Shown here: positions 48,540 to 61,680 of the stretch, one piece after another
Numbering within the stretch: position 1 is the first letter of the stretch
Layout of the letters: the number at the start of each line of letters is the position of its first letter
Origin: Calliopsis andreniformis
Taxonomy: Eukaryota; Arthropoda; Insecta; Hymenoptera; Andrenidae
Direction of reading: 5' to 3'
DNA length: 64,000 nucleotides
Assembly: GCF_051401765.1 (NCBI RefSeq)
Contig: NC_135073.1
Coordinates: 8,184,001-8,248,000 of the forward strand
Position numbers and translations under genes: made by a program
The notes under the pieces: generated by a model
What the model was told of the DNA's origin: nothing
Database searches by the model: none
What the model saw: the letters and a program-made list of their open reading frames with translations, nothing else

Positions 48540-50569
48540 ACTGCAACAATAAACTAGCGAATAGGGCTAAGATCGTCACGTTCCTGTATCTCTCAGCGCG
48601 TTCTCTCGGCCTGTTTGTATTTATCAGGACATTTTGCTTTTTATTAAAAGCTATCCCACCATGGGGCGGCCCAAATGCTGGCGTGCATTAGTATCCATTA
48701 TCATTCACGATTTAACAGCCAGGCTAGGGTACTCCATGCTTTTAAAAGGTTCCGTCCATATCTGTGTTGCAAATTGTGCATCCTCGTTGCATATTTTTGT
48801 TTGCGCTTGTTCCGTATGCACACCTACGACTCGTTCGCCACGCGTTCTGAAAATGCTCACGACGTCGTAATTCCATTAAACGCACGCATTATGATTTATC
48901 GAAAAATTTTCAATACAATGACCACGACTAGCAGTTTTTATCGAATGAGAATGCACAGGGGGCTGGAATTAATAGCCACGCGTGTTTCTACGATTTGCGA
49001 GGCGATAATTGATCGGGAAGCGTGGAAAAATAACGCTCGCGAATCGTTTTTAACGATATTTGCCACGCGATGCATCGTACGTCGTGGATAACGCTGTGCG
49101 CTATAATTCAGTTTGATTCATGACACTTCCGTGGCTCCTTCATTGACAAGAAATAGTACAAGCGAAATCGCAAATTTGTTGACACACGGCTAAGCGGGGT
49201 TTAAAAATATTTCACGGCACGATGCACATATTTGCATTATCAATTTTTATTTTTCGCCCGATCGCGAGAAGATATGTCAGTTTGGAGATACTGTGCCTAT
49301 ATTGCAAGTTAGTAGAAATAACATTTCGTTATGGTGGGTGGGAAAACGACTGTTAACATCACTGGATTGATACTAAAATACTGTGTTTTCCTGTTGAAGA
49401 TTATCGATGATATTTTATTGTTCAAATAAAATTGAAGCTGTTCCATAGTCATAGGAAACTGCGAAACGCATAGGAGATTAAGTGATATATTATTATTTTC
49501 ACTAACGGATTGATTTTTTATTAAAATATGCGACAAAATTTACTGGTCAACGTTGTAGAAATGATTCATACTTTGGTAGTGTAAATAACATATATTTCAT
49601 TTTTGTAGATTAAAAACTATGAATACCATAATGTTGCGGTAGGTATAGGAAAACAAAACTCAGTTTAATTAAGATTAATTGTATCTGATGGACAGTTATT
49701 AACTTAGATGAAAGTTCGAGATATATAAGTAAATGCTATCCAATAGAGTAAGTACAACATATCGTTCATGAACAGGCCCCGATTCCTCAAACAATGTTCA
49801 AAGTTTTAGTACAGCAAAGTTATAAGGTTAAGTAAAACTGGAATTGAAAATGTTATTTGTTTGTAATTTAAGTTCGTATAATATTCCTATAATATAAACA
49901 CTCTATCCTTAAGAGCAATATATTAATAACTAAGTTTTCTATATAAATATCTGTATAATAAAATAATTAACTGCTAGTTATAATACGTTCAATCGTCCTT
50001 GAGTGCAGTAACACTTTTTTTGTGAGCACTTTCCTAGTACAGTAGGTAAGTACTTCTTGAAACGCCCTTACCAGTCACGTACCTTAAGTAGCCACCAACC
50101 TGTTGCATTTCTTTACTAAAGAAAAATATGTGAAAGATGTATGTTTGTTTTTGTTCTATGAACATTCCACTTTTACTTATGACCACTTATTGGCACTGTG
50201 TTCGTTCATAAAATTCGTGTACTAAAGTTACAAACTTATAGAGTATATAGGATTCAGATATACGTTGTGTATAGCTTACATAGAACTAAACTACAGTCTG
50301 TATGCATATTAAATTAAATAAAAAATATTTGTTGCTGTGATGTGAGATATAAATAATCTACACAACAAACAGATCATATCAGATATGATACCTTAAAGTA
50401 ATCTCTTCCATGTTGTACCTCTAAATTTCTTATTATTCCTTGTTATAATACTATATTATTAACAATTAGTAATATCTATAAAATATATGCAATACAGAAA
50501 AGTACTGAACTAGTTTTTGAATAGGTAGATTAATTAGTGAAAACGCATAAAACCCCAGATACATCTCTA
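48540..50569. other. GC island 26 and linker
   Basis: The core is about 48580-49190. A 138-codon ATG frame (48675-49091, +) has no recognised domain and overlaps a 78-codon frame. The linker 49290-50569 is AT-rich with nothing recognised. Confidence 0.5.
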
Positions 50570-52059
50570 TTTAATTTGTCTCAAATGCTTCCTCAATAGT
50601 CGTTTAAAAGCCTACTCTAACACACCACCTAGCAGCTCTAACGACCCCAACAAAAACTACCCCCGACGATTTACCAAGAAATAAACCACCATTACTCCAA
50701 CAGCTAGAAATTAGCACACGCAGACACCCTCAGTCTCCCACTGAAACACCGTGAAAACTGAGTGCAAGCAATTTTCACCCCGAATCTCGAGGCAGGGGGT
50801 CCGATAGCTCGTCCTCGCAGTTGACATCTCAGAGACAACACCGTGTGCCTGAGACGAGTAACGCCCTTGTAGACAAGGGGGGCGAGGAATTCAAAAGGAT
50901 GAGATTAGTCGCGTACGTGGCTGGTGTTCTCACTTAGAACCGCGTCTCGCTATTTGCTATGCAAATAATCCATTCGGCCCTCTCCTCAGTGTTTAGTTAC
51001 ACACATTCAGCCAGCCAGCACACGTTCCATCATAAATATGTATCATCCGGATGTAGTTACGTATCTAAATACACACAGCGCCGCTTTTACGCCGTTATCG
51101 TAGGCATACAAGCACGAGGATCCGCGGGAGGATACATTAGCCCGACGAGAAGGCGAGCGCGCGCGTGCAAGCGTGTGTGACCGCCTACACGTGGTTCAAT
51201 AAGAGTGGCCAGGGGGTAGAGAGTGGCAGGTACGCGCGTGCTCGCATATTAGGGCGTGTTCGCGGAAAATTATTTTTAATGCGTCCAATTAGAGAGGTAC
51301 ATGTTACAAACATGATTTTCATGGAAGATAAATGAATTTAATAAACGGAGGTCCCCACCGAGCCACGGCCAGAGGCAACGCGAGCTGTTAGGCGGCATAT
51401 GGAAGAGACGTGTGTCTGAATACGAGCAACCCTCCTCCTTTCCTCCGTTTCGTTCCTACTGCGCGGGGAACTGTACGGGTAATTATCGTCGACGAGATGC
51501 ACTTTACTACCACCGCCGCGGCTCATGATGAGGAGCGCCTTACACTGCCAAGTAAACACGCGGCGAACAACGAAAAGCTAGAAAACGCCGTCGGAGGTGT
51601 ATAAAGGACGCCACCCAGAAACGTTGCTTCACGCTAATGAAACTCGTTTAAAGGGAATTGCTTCTGATGCTAATGCGGACCGCTGCGTCAATTTTAGGAG
51701 GAAGCTATCAAAATCACAAATATTTGGTAGGTTGAAATTTACTGTAGAGGTTGAAGTTTTCGTGGCTTGCAAAAGAGCAATTCGAAGCTAAAATATTTTT
51801 AAAAGAAAGGGGTAGGAGTTCGATACAAATTAAGAAATCTGCACTTGCTACTCAATTTTAACTGAAATTCTCGTTTCAGAAATAAAGGTACAATATTAAC
51901 TTCACCATTAACTATATATTTTTTCACAGCCCACACTGTGACATAAAATATTAAGTTGCACCTTTATTTTCAAAACCACTTCATGTACAAATATCTCCCC
52001 TTTATCTTATCAAGGATATAAGTAGAAATTCCTGAAAGTAGACCTCATTAACCAAGAAT
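50570..52059. other. GC island 27
   Basis: The left shoulder 50581-50760 has C 61 and G 20; the right shoulder 51721-51840 has G 29 and C 10. The core is about 50780-51680, with a GC-alternating stretch near 51157-51180. The AT-rich gap that follows is featureless. Confidence 0.6.
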
Positions 52060-53559
52060 AGCGACGTGTTAACACCACGGAAATAGCGTGGCTTCGTGGC
52101 TAAATAAAACCCAGTTTCAGCATCTTAACCCTACCCATCGAATCGATACCTCCATGGCCACTTTTATCGAAATTCAGCCCCACCGAACTGATCTATACAT
52201 AAATATCACTCTTTCGCATAAAGCGCATAAATATCGATAGCCCGACGAACAAAAGGACCATTGTTCCCCATCCGTTCGGGCAGACGCGTTTCGAGCGGCG
52301 TCCTTGAACGCTACTTTCGCACAGGGAGCACGAGTTATGGACTTTCCCGTCCAGAAAAGCGTCCATTCATTTCACCTGTCCGACAGGCATACACGAGAAA
52401 AGTTGCTGTCATCTCGGACGTCCACGTTATCGCAGTCACGAACGCACGGCACTTTCAGAACGCATTTGCATATCCACCGGTTTATACTCTTTCGATATCG
52501 AGCATCGTCGACCAGCTCGAGAGCCAGTCCAGTCACTCTGTCCGCACGCGAAATTGCGCCGCTTCGACTGTCCTCTTTCCACCGTTCCCCAGGTCGACTA
52601 TCCTCGCTACGTCGCTGCTAATTTAAGGGCCTTGACGATCTAACGACTCCCCGTGGTCCTGCGTACCAAACTGTTTCGGTCGGCTGCCGTCGTTACCTAT
52701 CCGATATTGCGCCACGATGGCCTTACTGTCGACGACGCTGGCTTTCGGTTGCCTATCAGGTCCACGGCTTTTTCTGGAACGTTTCATCGGCCGTGATGGT
52801 TCCGATGTGCGTAATATTCGTCCTGGATATGCCGTTTAGAGTTTAAAAGGGAGATCCTCCAGGGGCTGGCAAGTGCTGCGAACCTTCTCCTATATTCCCC
52901 AATAGAAACATCAGGGGAAGTTGAATTGCATTTGCTTGGAACAAGCAACCAGCTTCGTGTGGATATAAGATAACTGATCAATGGTAGTGAAGTTCCGAGT
53001 AATACGGTTACAAAGTTTAATTGAATTTAACAGATTTAATAGTTAATGATGTATGTTCAATTTAGTACGGAGATCTAGTTAGGTATTTGTTATGTAAGAC
53101 AGTTGTCTGCTCATAATTTGGAAACAATGAAGTCCAGATTAGTCGGCGGCCAGTCAGCCGTGAGCAAGATATCAAAGACCTCCGGAAGCAATCATGCTTT
53201 TAGTGATAGTTAGTGTTAAACTGCGAGCAGTGGAGCAATTAGGCTTTCTATCCACCAAATTACTCAGTTGGCAGATCTGAGGGTAGTTGGGTTTATATTT
53301 CACTTGAGAAATTTTGATGGATGAGATAGGTCTTACTATCACACGTTTTATTGCTGTTAATACCTGCAGAAGAGAATCAGTTGTGTAACACTAAGAATTG
53401 GACCAAAAAATCTGCTATTTGTTATAACAGAATAACTAATTTAAAATTGCTTTTAATGGTGTATTATTAAAAATACTATTCTCAGTTTAAGTCACTATCT
53501 GCTGCCAGTTTTGCTTGAATTTTGTACTATAAATTGTGGCAATTTCGTATACAGTATCT
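52060..53559. other. GC island 28 and linker
   Basis: The core is about 52240-52960. Two long frames (52261-52626 and 52304-52621) overlap on the same strand and both start at TTG, so neither is supported. The G-biased right side near 52980-53110 leads to AT-rich DNA. Confidence 0.5.
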
Positions 53560-55859
53560 CTCCCTGTGGTCAACATTGTAGGCCAGACTACCCTAATTTT
53601 CGTTTTATTTTGCGCACAGTGTTCCCAATATTTATTGCAATGCATAGACGGGCCCTGGTGCATAATTTCGACGGAAAAGGGGACCATACATCGTGACACA
53701 GGCTAATTTTGTATCACCCCCAGGGAAGAGTAACTCGTCCTTCAGGAGCGAGTTAACGGTGCCGGAACTCTTTATCGCTTTCTAGCCCCTCACGGCATCG
53801 TTAAACTTTATAAGCGATAGAAATATCAGGTTTCACGACGATTATGAAGTTTCCTTAATCTTTCGCAATATTTTTAGCCACCTTATAGCGAACTGCATAC
53901 ATGCGCCCACTGAAATTATGAAACGTATTTACGAGCGCCCCTTTCTATTGTAAACCAATCCGCGTGGTTTTTTGAAGTTGAAGGTTAACCCATTACGCAA
54001 CAGCGAGAAAAGTTCCCCCCATAAGTTAGCGATATAATACTTTTTGCATGAAATGTGGATCATCCTAAGATATTCTCGACGTTGTTCCATAGACTTTGTG
54101 AATAAAGAAAGCATCGTATTACCCAGCTAGGTAATTTCTATCGAGATGAACGTTTCCTTGCTAGTCAACCCCCAGCCCCGCTTAAACTCTTTATCGTCTC
54201 CCTGCTCGTTTGCATCTCGAATTTATTGAGAATGAGAATACCATTTCTGCTTGCCCTCATTATCAACAGTGTACATTAATAGCAACGTGTCTACAAGTAA
54301 AGATAGTAAATACATTATTAGGTAACTTCTCTATGAACGAAATACGACGGAATGATTTTCGAATATTTTGTAGAGGGTAGAAGTCGAATCATAGAGACTA
54401 TGATTTATTGAGGTGTTCATAGTTCTTCAATATTAACTTCTAGAGAGTTGTATAATTCTTTTAAATATTGTTTAGGTTTTTTACTAACGTTTAGGATAAA
54501 TTGATATGCAAACGATAATAAATTGATGGTTAATTAGTCTAGAATAAAAATATGTAAAGGCTAGTTTCACGAAGTTGACACAAGAAGTGTTGACCATGGT
54601 TTTAAGTCCAACAATTTACGTAAAATTTAATAATATATTAGGATTATACAGTTAAAATTACTAGTTCATTATCAAACTTGTTCACTAAATAAAATTTCTG
54701 CCTGTTTAAGAAATTCATTGTATAACACTATCTACGTTCCCAGATTATAAAAAAATTATATTCAGGAATTTTTCTTTAATTTGCAATACAACTACTGCTC
54801 CCTATTTATTCCTCTTGTATAATTGAAGTTTCAATCCTCCCACGGTCTTACTTTTTCCATTCATTTACATTCTCATAACGCTGTCAGCTTGATCAAGAAT
54901 TGGTCCGAGAAATGTAATCAATTAAATGCAAAAGCAATAAGACGCGGTTCGATTAACTAGAAAAGACGAAACTCCACTTAATCGGGTGTCACGGTTGCCT
55001 TTATACTATGCGTGCAAACTGATTAAGTTTCCCTTGTGCGCGTGTACAGCTCGGTGACGGCATGTGAATATCGATTACCTCTTGCTGAGTTTTTAATAGC
55101 AAAATCACTTAATTGCACCATATAAAATTTGTGGAAAGCTAAATATGGCCTGGTGAAAGTAAGTCCAATTTGTATGGAGATTTCCAACGTGCGTGGACCT
55201 GTTTATAGTGCAAAATTCTAGGCTATAGGATGTAATCATCTTTATTACAATTTATGCGCGACCTCGTAATCGTCTAGGCTTGATTTAGATGCGAATTCAT
55301 TCCTAATTCGTTTCGTGTTCAACGTGCATCGAGAATTAAACGGTCATTGCATGCATTATCAATTTCTTTGTGAAAATGACGACGAGAGGAATGTTTCATG
55401 GAAGGAAAGAACTTTAATCTCGTTAAAGAATTTTCTACTGACTGTTAACTTCAAATATATGGTCGAATATGGATGGCAATTTGAAAGAATTTGAATTTTA
55501 CGAAATTTGATGGGTATTCTGTCCATTTTTTAATTACAATACATTATCTTCATTAAACAGTTTAGAAAAAATCATTCATATACTTTTGTAGTATAAATTT
55601 CACCTTGTTTAAATATAATAACTATATAAATTACTGTAACTGATGACTAACTGAAGTTGAAAAATTCTAATTGCATCTAAGAAAAAAAATAGAGTCAAAA
55701 TATATTATGTGAACTCTATACTTTCTAAGTTACGTCAGTGCCAGGAATTCACGTAAATTTTTGTAGTAAAATAGGGCGTTACATATATTTTGTACTGCAA
55801 TTTAAATTAAAACTGAACATAATTTAATTCGTTTTAATTAATTCTTCACTTCATTTAAA
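53560..55859. other. GC island 29 and linker
   Basis: The island is about 53560-54230 and holds a small hairpin. A second weak bump lies at 54830-55400. The remaining sequence is AT-rich without features. Confidence 0.45.
53731..53755. other. Short hairpin
   Basis: TAACTCGTCC (53731-53740) pairs with GGA (53745-53747) and CGAGTTA (53749-53755) past a one-base bulge, with loop TTCA. Function unknown. Confidence 0.4.
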
Positions 55860-56028
55860 CCTGTACTTCTTAGAAGCAAAGTGGGTCGATCCCAGAAGAC
55901 CTCCTTGGCGCATAGTTAGTGGTAAATGAGCTGCGACTGAGATAGAGAGGTGGTTGCATCGTTCACCAGTAATTCACCACTTTATTCCGACGACAATTAC
56001 TGCGCATCGATATAGTATCGTGTAACAT

Positions 56029-56051
56029 GTAACTGCTAGATCAGCAGTTAC
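56029..56051. other. Hairpin with 9-bp perfect stem
   Basis: GTAACTGCT (56029-56037) and AGCAGTTAC (56043-56051) pair around AGATC. It is isolated and of unknown function. Confidence 0.5.
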
Positions 56052-56732
56052 GATAAGCCAAGAATTATGTTGACAGTGTTAGTGAGCGGGACGTACGTTA
56101 AGTCCGCTGGTAAGTGCCTTTGCTGGTAGCTTAAGACAATGTAGTTGAATGGATCTTGTTGTTACGAAGGGTTGCAACAGAAATTCATAGTTACGAAGTT
56201 CTAACTACGAACTACTCCTGAGATCAGAGATATGATATTCAGTCCACATTTCATCGCAATCAAGTAATTCAATCAGCTAAACAGGCTTATACTTTAATGC
56301 AATTCGAGTATTAATGAATTATTAATGATCACTAATTATAAACAATCGAAGGGTGTAAACTGATTAGCTTTTGTTTGTGAGGAATTTATCAGTTTCTGAT
56401 CGAATAAAAAACTCAACTAAATTGCTCAGGAACACAGACAATTTTTATTCCAACGAAAATGTCGTGGCTAAATATTTATCTAAATGAATTAAAATATTTT
56501 CCAGTCTAGTTAATCCTGTTATAATACTGATATACTTATTTATTTTTTTAGAGATTTTAGTATAATCGCTACTAGTTTTTAAACAAGTTATAGTTTTAGA
56601 ACCACTTCAAATTAATTTTTAAATTTTTCGAGATTGTAAAATCCATGTACACAAGGGTCAGTTTTGGCTCCAACTTTAAAGCCTCCACTTCTGGCACCCT
56701 AAGGGCATATACAGGGAGGATACATATGTGTG

Positions 56733-56802
56733 TTACACCCTATATAATGAGAGTGTTAAATATTTTAACACATTTTACACCCTATATAATGAGAGTGTTA
56801 AA
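56733..56802. repeat. 42-bp tandem repeat, two partial copies
   Basis: A 28-base segment (TTACACCCTATATAATGAGA then GTGTTAAA) is repeated exactly at 56733-56760 and 56775-56802. The spacer completes a perfect inverted repeat GTGTTAAA-TAT-TTTAACAC (56753-56771). A 73-codon ATG frame (56645-56866) reads through, repeating the peptide TPYIMRVL. It may be a fragment of a mobile element end. Confidence 0.8.
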
Positions 56803-56999
56803 AAATAATGAAGCAATCAACCATGGAGGATCAACCACAGACTATAACGAAGAATACAGGATGTAACAGACATGAGGAAATAATTATAAACTAAACAATT
56901 TTATGAATATAATGTAAAAGATTCGAGGACATTACCTTACTCCATCATTACATTAAAATACTGCGCTACTTCATGCTGTGAATTTTAAACTAAATTGTT

Positions 57000-58029
57000 A
57001 ATAGTATGTTATGTGACCTTTTGCATTCCACACGCGGTACGTCATTTTTTGAAAGACAATACGTACAGTTTTACTTACTGCCGTCGAAAAAACGAGTCAC
57101 GCCCGGTGCTCGATGAAATTTGCATTTTTACTGAACCGAGTTGGGTTCCATGCAAATTTCCGGGAAAATTTGTTCCAATCACCTTCTCCCTAAAGCGGTC
57201 ATGTTCGATTAATCCATAGGCGCAGGTTGGAAACTGGTCACAGCCACGTGGAGTAGCTTATGGCGTGGCCGCTGGCAGTTTATTTAAAACATCCTATGCG
57301 GTTTTTGTTGAACGTTGCATCCTGCACGCGAAATCGTATCATAAAGTGGCCGCTTTCGAGTGAGCGACTGACGTTTAACCGATGTCAGCGGCAGAATCAA
57401 AAGTACGAAAATAAAGAACGATAAAATTCTGGTCTTTGGATAACGACATTGCGTTGTCGAGCAATTTCTCGAGTCATATATTCTTCGAAAAATTAACAAG
57501 ATTCTATACATTATTAAAAAACTATTTATTTACTTTATAGTAACATAAAACACTATATGCATATAGAAACGAAGCTGCCTATCAAGAATAAAACAGTTTT
57601 GATATATTATTTTCTAAATAAGTGTACTTACGTATTGTATTATTTAATGTTAAACGAACAATATTCATAGAAAGTGATCCGCAATATTATATATATTATT
57701 TCCATTTCCTCTTGCGTTACATAACAAGTTCTAATCAAGACTCTAATTAAGAATGAAACGTAAAATATCGATGCTTGTCGCAAAGTATTCACATGTAATT
57801 TTCATGCAGCAACCATAATTCATTACTGAATTCATTACCTCATATGCGATACCATAGTTAACATCGTACATTAAAAGTAGAAAATTGATCAATTTTCAAC
57901 CGAGTAGTACGCATGCAGTACACAACATTCGTATCTAATATCATTTTCATAATTGTATAGATTAGCAATAAAGATTACATACATGTGTACTAGGTGCCAT
58001 TTAAAAAAAAAAGAAGTATGTCCAGGTTA
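57000..58029. other. Small GC island 31 and linker
   Basis: The GC-richer part is about 57030-57420. The linker 57420-58029 is AT-rich with an A run near 58003-58012. No feature recognised. Confidence 0.45.
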
Positions 58030-59280
58030 TTAATATGCATTCAATAGAAATAACGAGCGTGGAAATTCAAAGCGTCGCCATAAAAAATTAACTAGCACAC
58101 CTATGGGATTAAGATTAAAGAAGAAAAACGATCCTCAAGTTCGATTTGAATAATTTCCTTACGCAGCAGCGATAAGCAACCTGTGTCCAATCTGTTCGTG
58201 AGAAGCAGGTGTTAGAAACGCGATCCATCGCAAGCTGCGAAAGGACGAGAGGCTCTGGAAGAGCGGTTAAAAAGAACGGGCGTGTACCATGTACGACGGG
58301 CACTCTTTGCGACATAATCTTTACAGCCGCCATAAACTCCGTTTTTCATATCGTTCGCAAGCTCCTTTACCTATCTCTCTTTCTGTTTCCCTCACCCCCA
58401 ACTCCCTTAGACACGTGTCATGGGGACAAAATAATTTTCCCTCCGTGCCGGATAAGACTTCCTCGGGTGAATTCTGCATTTTAAAATTACTCGGTTAGCT
58501 ATCTAAAGGGGGGTAGATATACGCTGGCGTGATTTATTTCTTCGTTAACGTTATATTTCACCCCGGTGATCGTTGCTCTTTCGCGCGAACGCCTTCCGCC
58601 GAACCCCAACCGTGATTTTCCCCGATAAACTTGCGCGCCGCTTTGACGCCGCTTTTGAACCTGTCCGCGATCGCGTACGCGTAAGTGTGCGCGTGAAATC
58701 GAAAAATCACGAAACAATTTAGCATTAGGGGTCGGTGGAAAAAGAGGCCTGATCATATTGATCGTTTTAGATAGGGTGGACTCTGCAGAGATTGTCTAGG
58801 GTCTAGAGAATAATTATTTAAAAGCAGAGATTTGAATATTTTGTTGATATCAGTATATGAATTGGTTTAATATTTTAAACTTAAACTTGGCTTTAAAAGT
58901 AGAGTCAGTAACTGTGTATTAAAAATCTATACCAGAAGAAGATGCTGCGATTTCTAAACACAATCTCAAGTAGTACAACATTAAATTAACATTTCTACCC
59001 CTGCAGTTACTATATGAAGTAACTTTTCGTTTTAAATATGAACTCTTCTTTGAAGTTAGACTGTCTAATTGTATTACAAAATTCTATGCTAGGAAAAGAT
59101 GCAGTAACTTTCACAAGTAATCTTAAGTACTACAAACTTAAATTGACGTTTTCCCTTAATTAGCTACTATCTAAATTACCCTATGATTTTATTAAATTAT
59201 CATTTCTAACATAGCCACTGCTCTAAAATTACACTCTGTAGCGAGAATGTATATAAAAAAGTACCACAATTTTCAAATCA
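58030..59280. other. GC island 32 and repeat linker
   Basis: The core is about 58060-58740, with a pyrimidine-rich part at 58360-58410. The linker consists largely of the degenerate tandem repeat at 58895-59310. Confidence 0.5.
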
Positions 59281-59310
59281 AAACCTTCAGCAATACAAAA
59301 TTAAATCGAT
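58895..59310. repeat. Degenerate ~160-bp tandem repeat, three copies
   Basis: Copy 1 (from about 58895) and copy 2 (from about 59054) share, in order, an AGTTAGACTGT-like block, an AAAATTCTAT-like block, AAGATGC (58939 and 59096), AAGTA-TACAA and TTAAATT-AC. The anchor GATGC is offset 157 bases. Copy 3 (from about 59221) is shorter and more diverged; its TACAAAATTAAATCGA block is offset 164 bases from copy 2. Confidence 0.6.
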
Positions 59311-60599
59311 CCTACCACTCCAACCAAAAACCTACATCTGTCTACCCCAAACCCAAGAAACAAACAACCAAAGGGACTAAAAAAAATCACATTTTCGCAA
59401 TCTGTCACGCAACGAGGGCATGACCGAAGGTGTAACATCCGCAAAAAATAGAGATACTAGGTTGAATGCAGATAGTTCCCGCGAAAGCAGAAAACGCTCT
59501 GGTGAAATCAGAACGCCGATGGTAGGATTCGTATCCGCTGTGCCTTTAACGAATGCCGTAAAACGATAGGATGTTAAATCGTCGGCCATGTAGGACACAT
59601 ACGTACCAGATTTCGCGAGAGCAGGGGATGGGACAAGAGGAGAGGAAGAGTTGAACGTGAGAGCTTCGGGTATAGTGTTGTTGCATAAATGGCGGTATGT
59701 TCGAGCAAAGAGAGGTCAGCTTATTCACGCTACCTGAGTTATCACACACAGGGGATTGCAGTGATTCTCAGTGTTCAATATAGTAGTCTTATCCAGCTAT
59801 GTTGGCCTGTTCGCTGTGGGGATACCATGAAACAACCCCTGCGCTTCTCTCCCGAGGACTCTTAACGTGGTAATGCTTGGTCGCTGGACAAGTCCAGGCC
59901 GCGTTCATTTCCTGCGCCGATTCTCCTACCCTTTTAATTCGCGCGAATACAAAAACGGGGAAAGGCCTTTTATTCCCTTCTCTTATTGTGTACGATTAAT
60001 AATGAAAACGTGGGAATTTGTAATCTGTAATGAAAGCAGTGAGCATCGTTAACCTTTGTTTGAACTGATGAGGTTTGGCTGTTGGAGAATTGGCGGAAGT
60101 TGTCTAGGCTGAGGACATTTGTGAAATGGGGAAGTGGATAGCGTGTACTGAATCGGTGGCTAATTGGTACCTGTGACAGGAGGTGTTTATGACCAAAGAT
60201 GTAGATACACATACACACTATGATTATAAAAATTCCTATATTAAATCAAAAGAAGGACTAGAAAATTTGTAAGACAATTAACCCTTGGATGGCCGACCTA
60301 TGGCTGATTACACTACGTAATAGGCTGATTCTGGGTCTTGTTGGGCCCATACTAAATACACTTTGATAATACTTTTCCTACCAAAATTATATATTAATAT
60401 AAATCTAAAAAATGCTTAGACAATGACACAAATTCGAAGTACATAAAAAAGTGTTCCTTATTCGTCATTTGCATACACAAAACACAAATTAAATCTGACT
60501 GATCAACCGTCCGAAAGCTAATCAACAGCGAATGTAGGTATTTATTAATCGAATCTAAAATCTCTGATGGAATTTTTGAAGAAAATATTAATAAACTCT
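59281..60599. other. GC island 33 and linker
   Basis: The left shoulder 59281-59400 has C 36 and G 8; the right shoulder 60061-60180 has G 45 and C 13. The core is about 59400-60040. The linker contains TTAACCCTTGGATGGCC at 60278-60294, reminiscent of a piggyBac-type end but without a partner. Confidence 0.55.
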
Positions 60600-61680
60600 A
60601 AGGTCCATTTTTCCCTAAAGCCTTACAAAATCTACCTGCTACAATTCTGTGCCTTCACAGCAGCCATTTTATAATCGCTCAAGGAACGCTTTCATTCACA
60701 AACGTCGAAGAAACGAGTTGAAAGTTGACCCAGCATTTTCTCCGAACCAATCAACGAGAAATGTGGACGTAAGAAGCGCCTGGTAGCTCGAGCTTCCGGT
60801 TGGCACACGATGGCACCGAATTGTACACCACCTACGAAAGTCCCTGCCTATATGTTGGAATACACGCGTATTCGATACAGAAGGCCAGGGACATATACAC
60901 AGCAACTCGCGCAGTTGCATTAACTTGATTAAAATGCGTATTCTTCCATCAACGGAACACCGATGGACGCGCGTGAAAATAATCCTTAAATCTCCGTGCC
61001 GGCGGAAATAACGGGCGTTTTTTCGCGCAGATTTCCTTTGTCACTGGCACGGATAAAAATTGCACGGGGGATCTGATTGTTTCCAGGACACCATGTCCTA
61101 ATGGGGAAACACAATAATCACCACGTGTCTTGCTGTACCTGTAATTACCTGCAAACGTGTGCGCAATCCTCTAATGCTTTCTTCGCACGTGTAATCACGT
61201 GCGCTGTATGCGTTATAAGCAATATACTAATTGCATGCCCTTGTGAATCCGCGATGTGCACCGGAGATGCGTATAATTTATTTCGGTGACGAAAGTTGAC
61301 TATAATCATCGGTGGTGGCAGTTTTATGATATACATATTAGAAATGATAGAATAGGATAATTACGTACTTGTAAAAGTAACCTGTTTTTAAGACATATCA
61401 CAAGATATATTTGATCGATAATAAATTTCTCAGAATTTCATCTGATATAATTTTGGATTATCAAAAAATCATGCCTTATGAAGGAACCTTATCAGTATTA
61501 TTAAAATTGAAAGAAAATTACTGTGTAGTGTAGCATAACAAAATCTATTACAACAATAACATTCTTTTAACGACAGAATGGAATTATTGTAAAATAAGTC
61601 AAAATTGGATTCTTTATAAAACTGTCTCAATTTTAGAATAGTCTGCTTTCTAAACTTCACTATGGACCATATTACAATTT
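60600..61680. other. GC island 34 and linker
   Basis: The core is about 60650-61310 and contains three CACGTG sites. The linker 61320-61680 is AT-rich and featureless. Confidence 0.5.
61122..61203. promoter_or_regulatory. Cluster of three CACGTG E-boxes
   Basis: CACGTG occurs at 61122-61127, 61186-61191 and 61196-61201. The last two form the perfect palindrome CGCACGTG-TAAT-CACGTGCG (61184-61203), placing two E-boxes exactly 10 bases apart, one helical turn. Candidate binders are bHLH and bHLH-PAS dimers. Confidence 0.5.

Larger units (their letters stand above)
55860..56999. other. Small GC island 30 and linker
   Basis: The GC-richer part is 55860-56220, with a hairpin at 56029-56051. The linker holds a 42-bp tandem repeat. 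Otherwise AT-rich. Confidence 0.45.

Noticed and set aside
48675..49091. 138-codon ATG frame
   Set aside because: No recognisable domain; it lies in a GC island and overlaps another frame. Without comparison data it cannot be told from chance.
52261..52626. Two overlapping frames of 105-121 codons
   Set aside because: Both start at TTG, overlap each other on the same strand, and match no family I know.
60278..60294. TTAACCCTTGGATGGCC, like a piggyBac-type terminus
   Set aside because: No inverted partner ending in TTAA was found nearby and no transposase remains.
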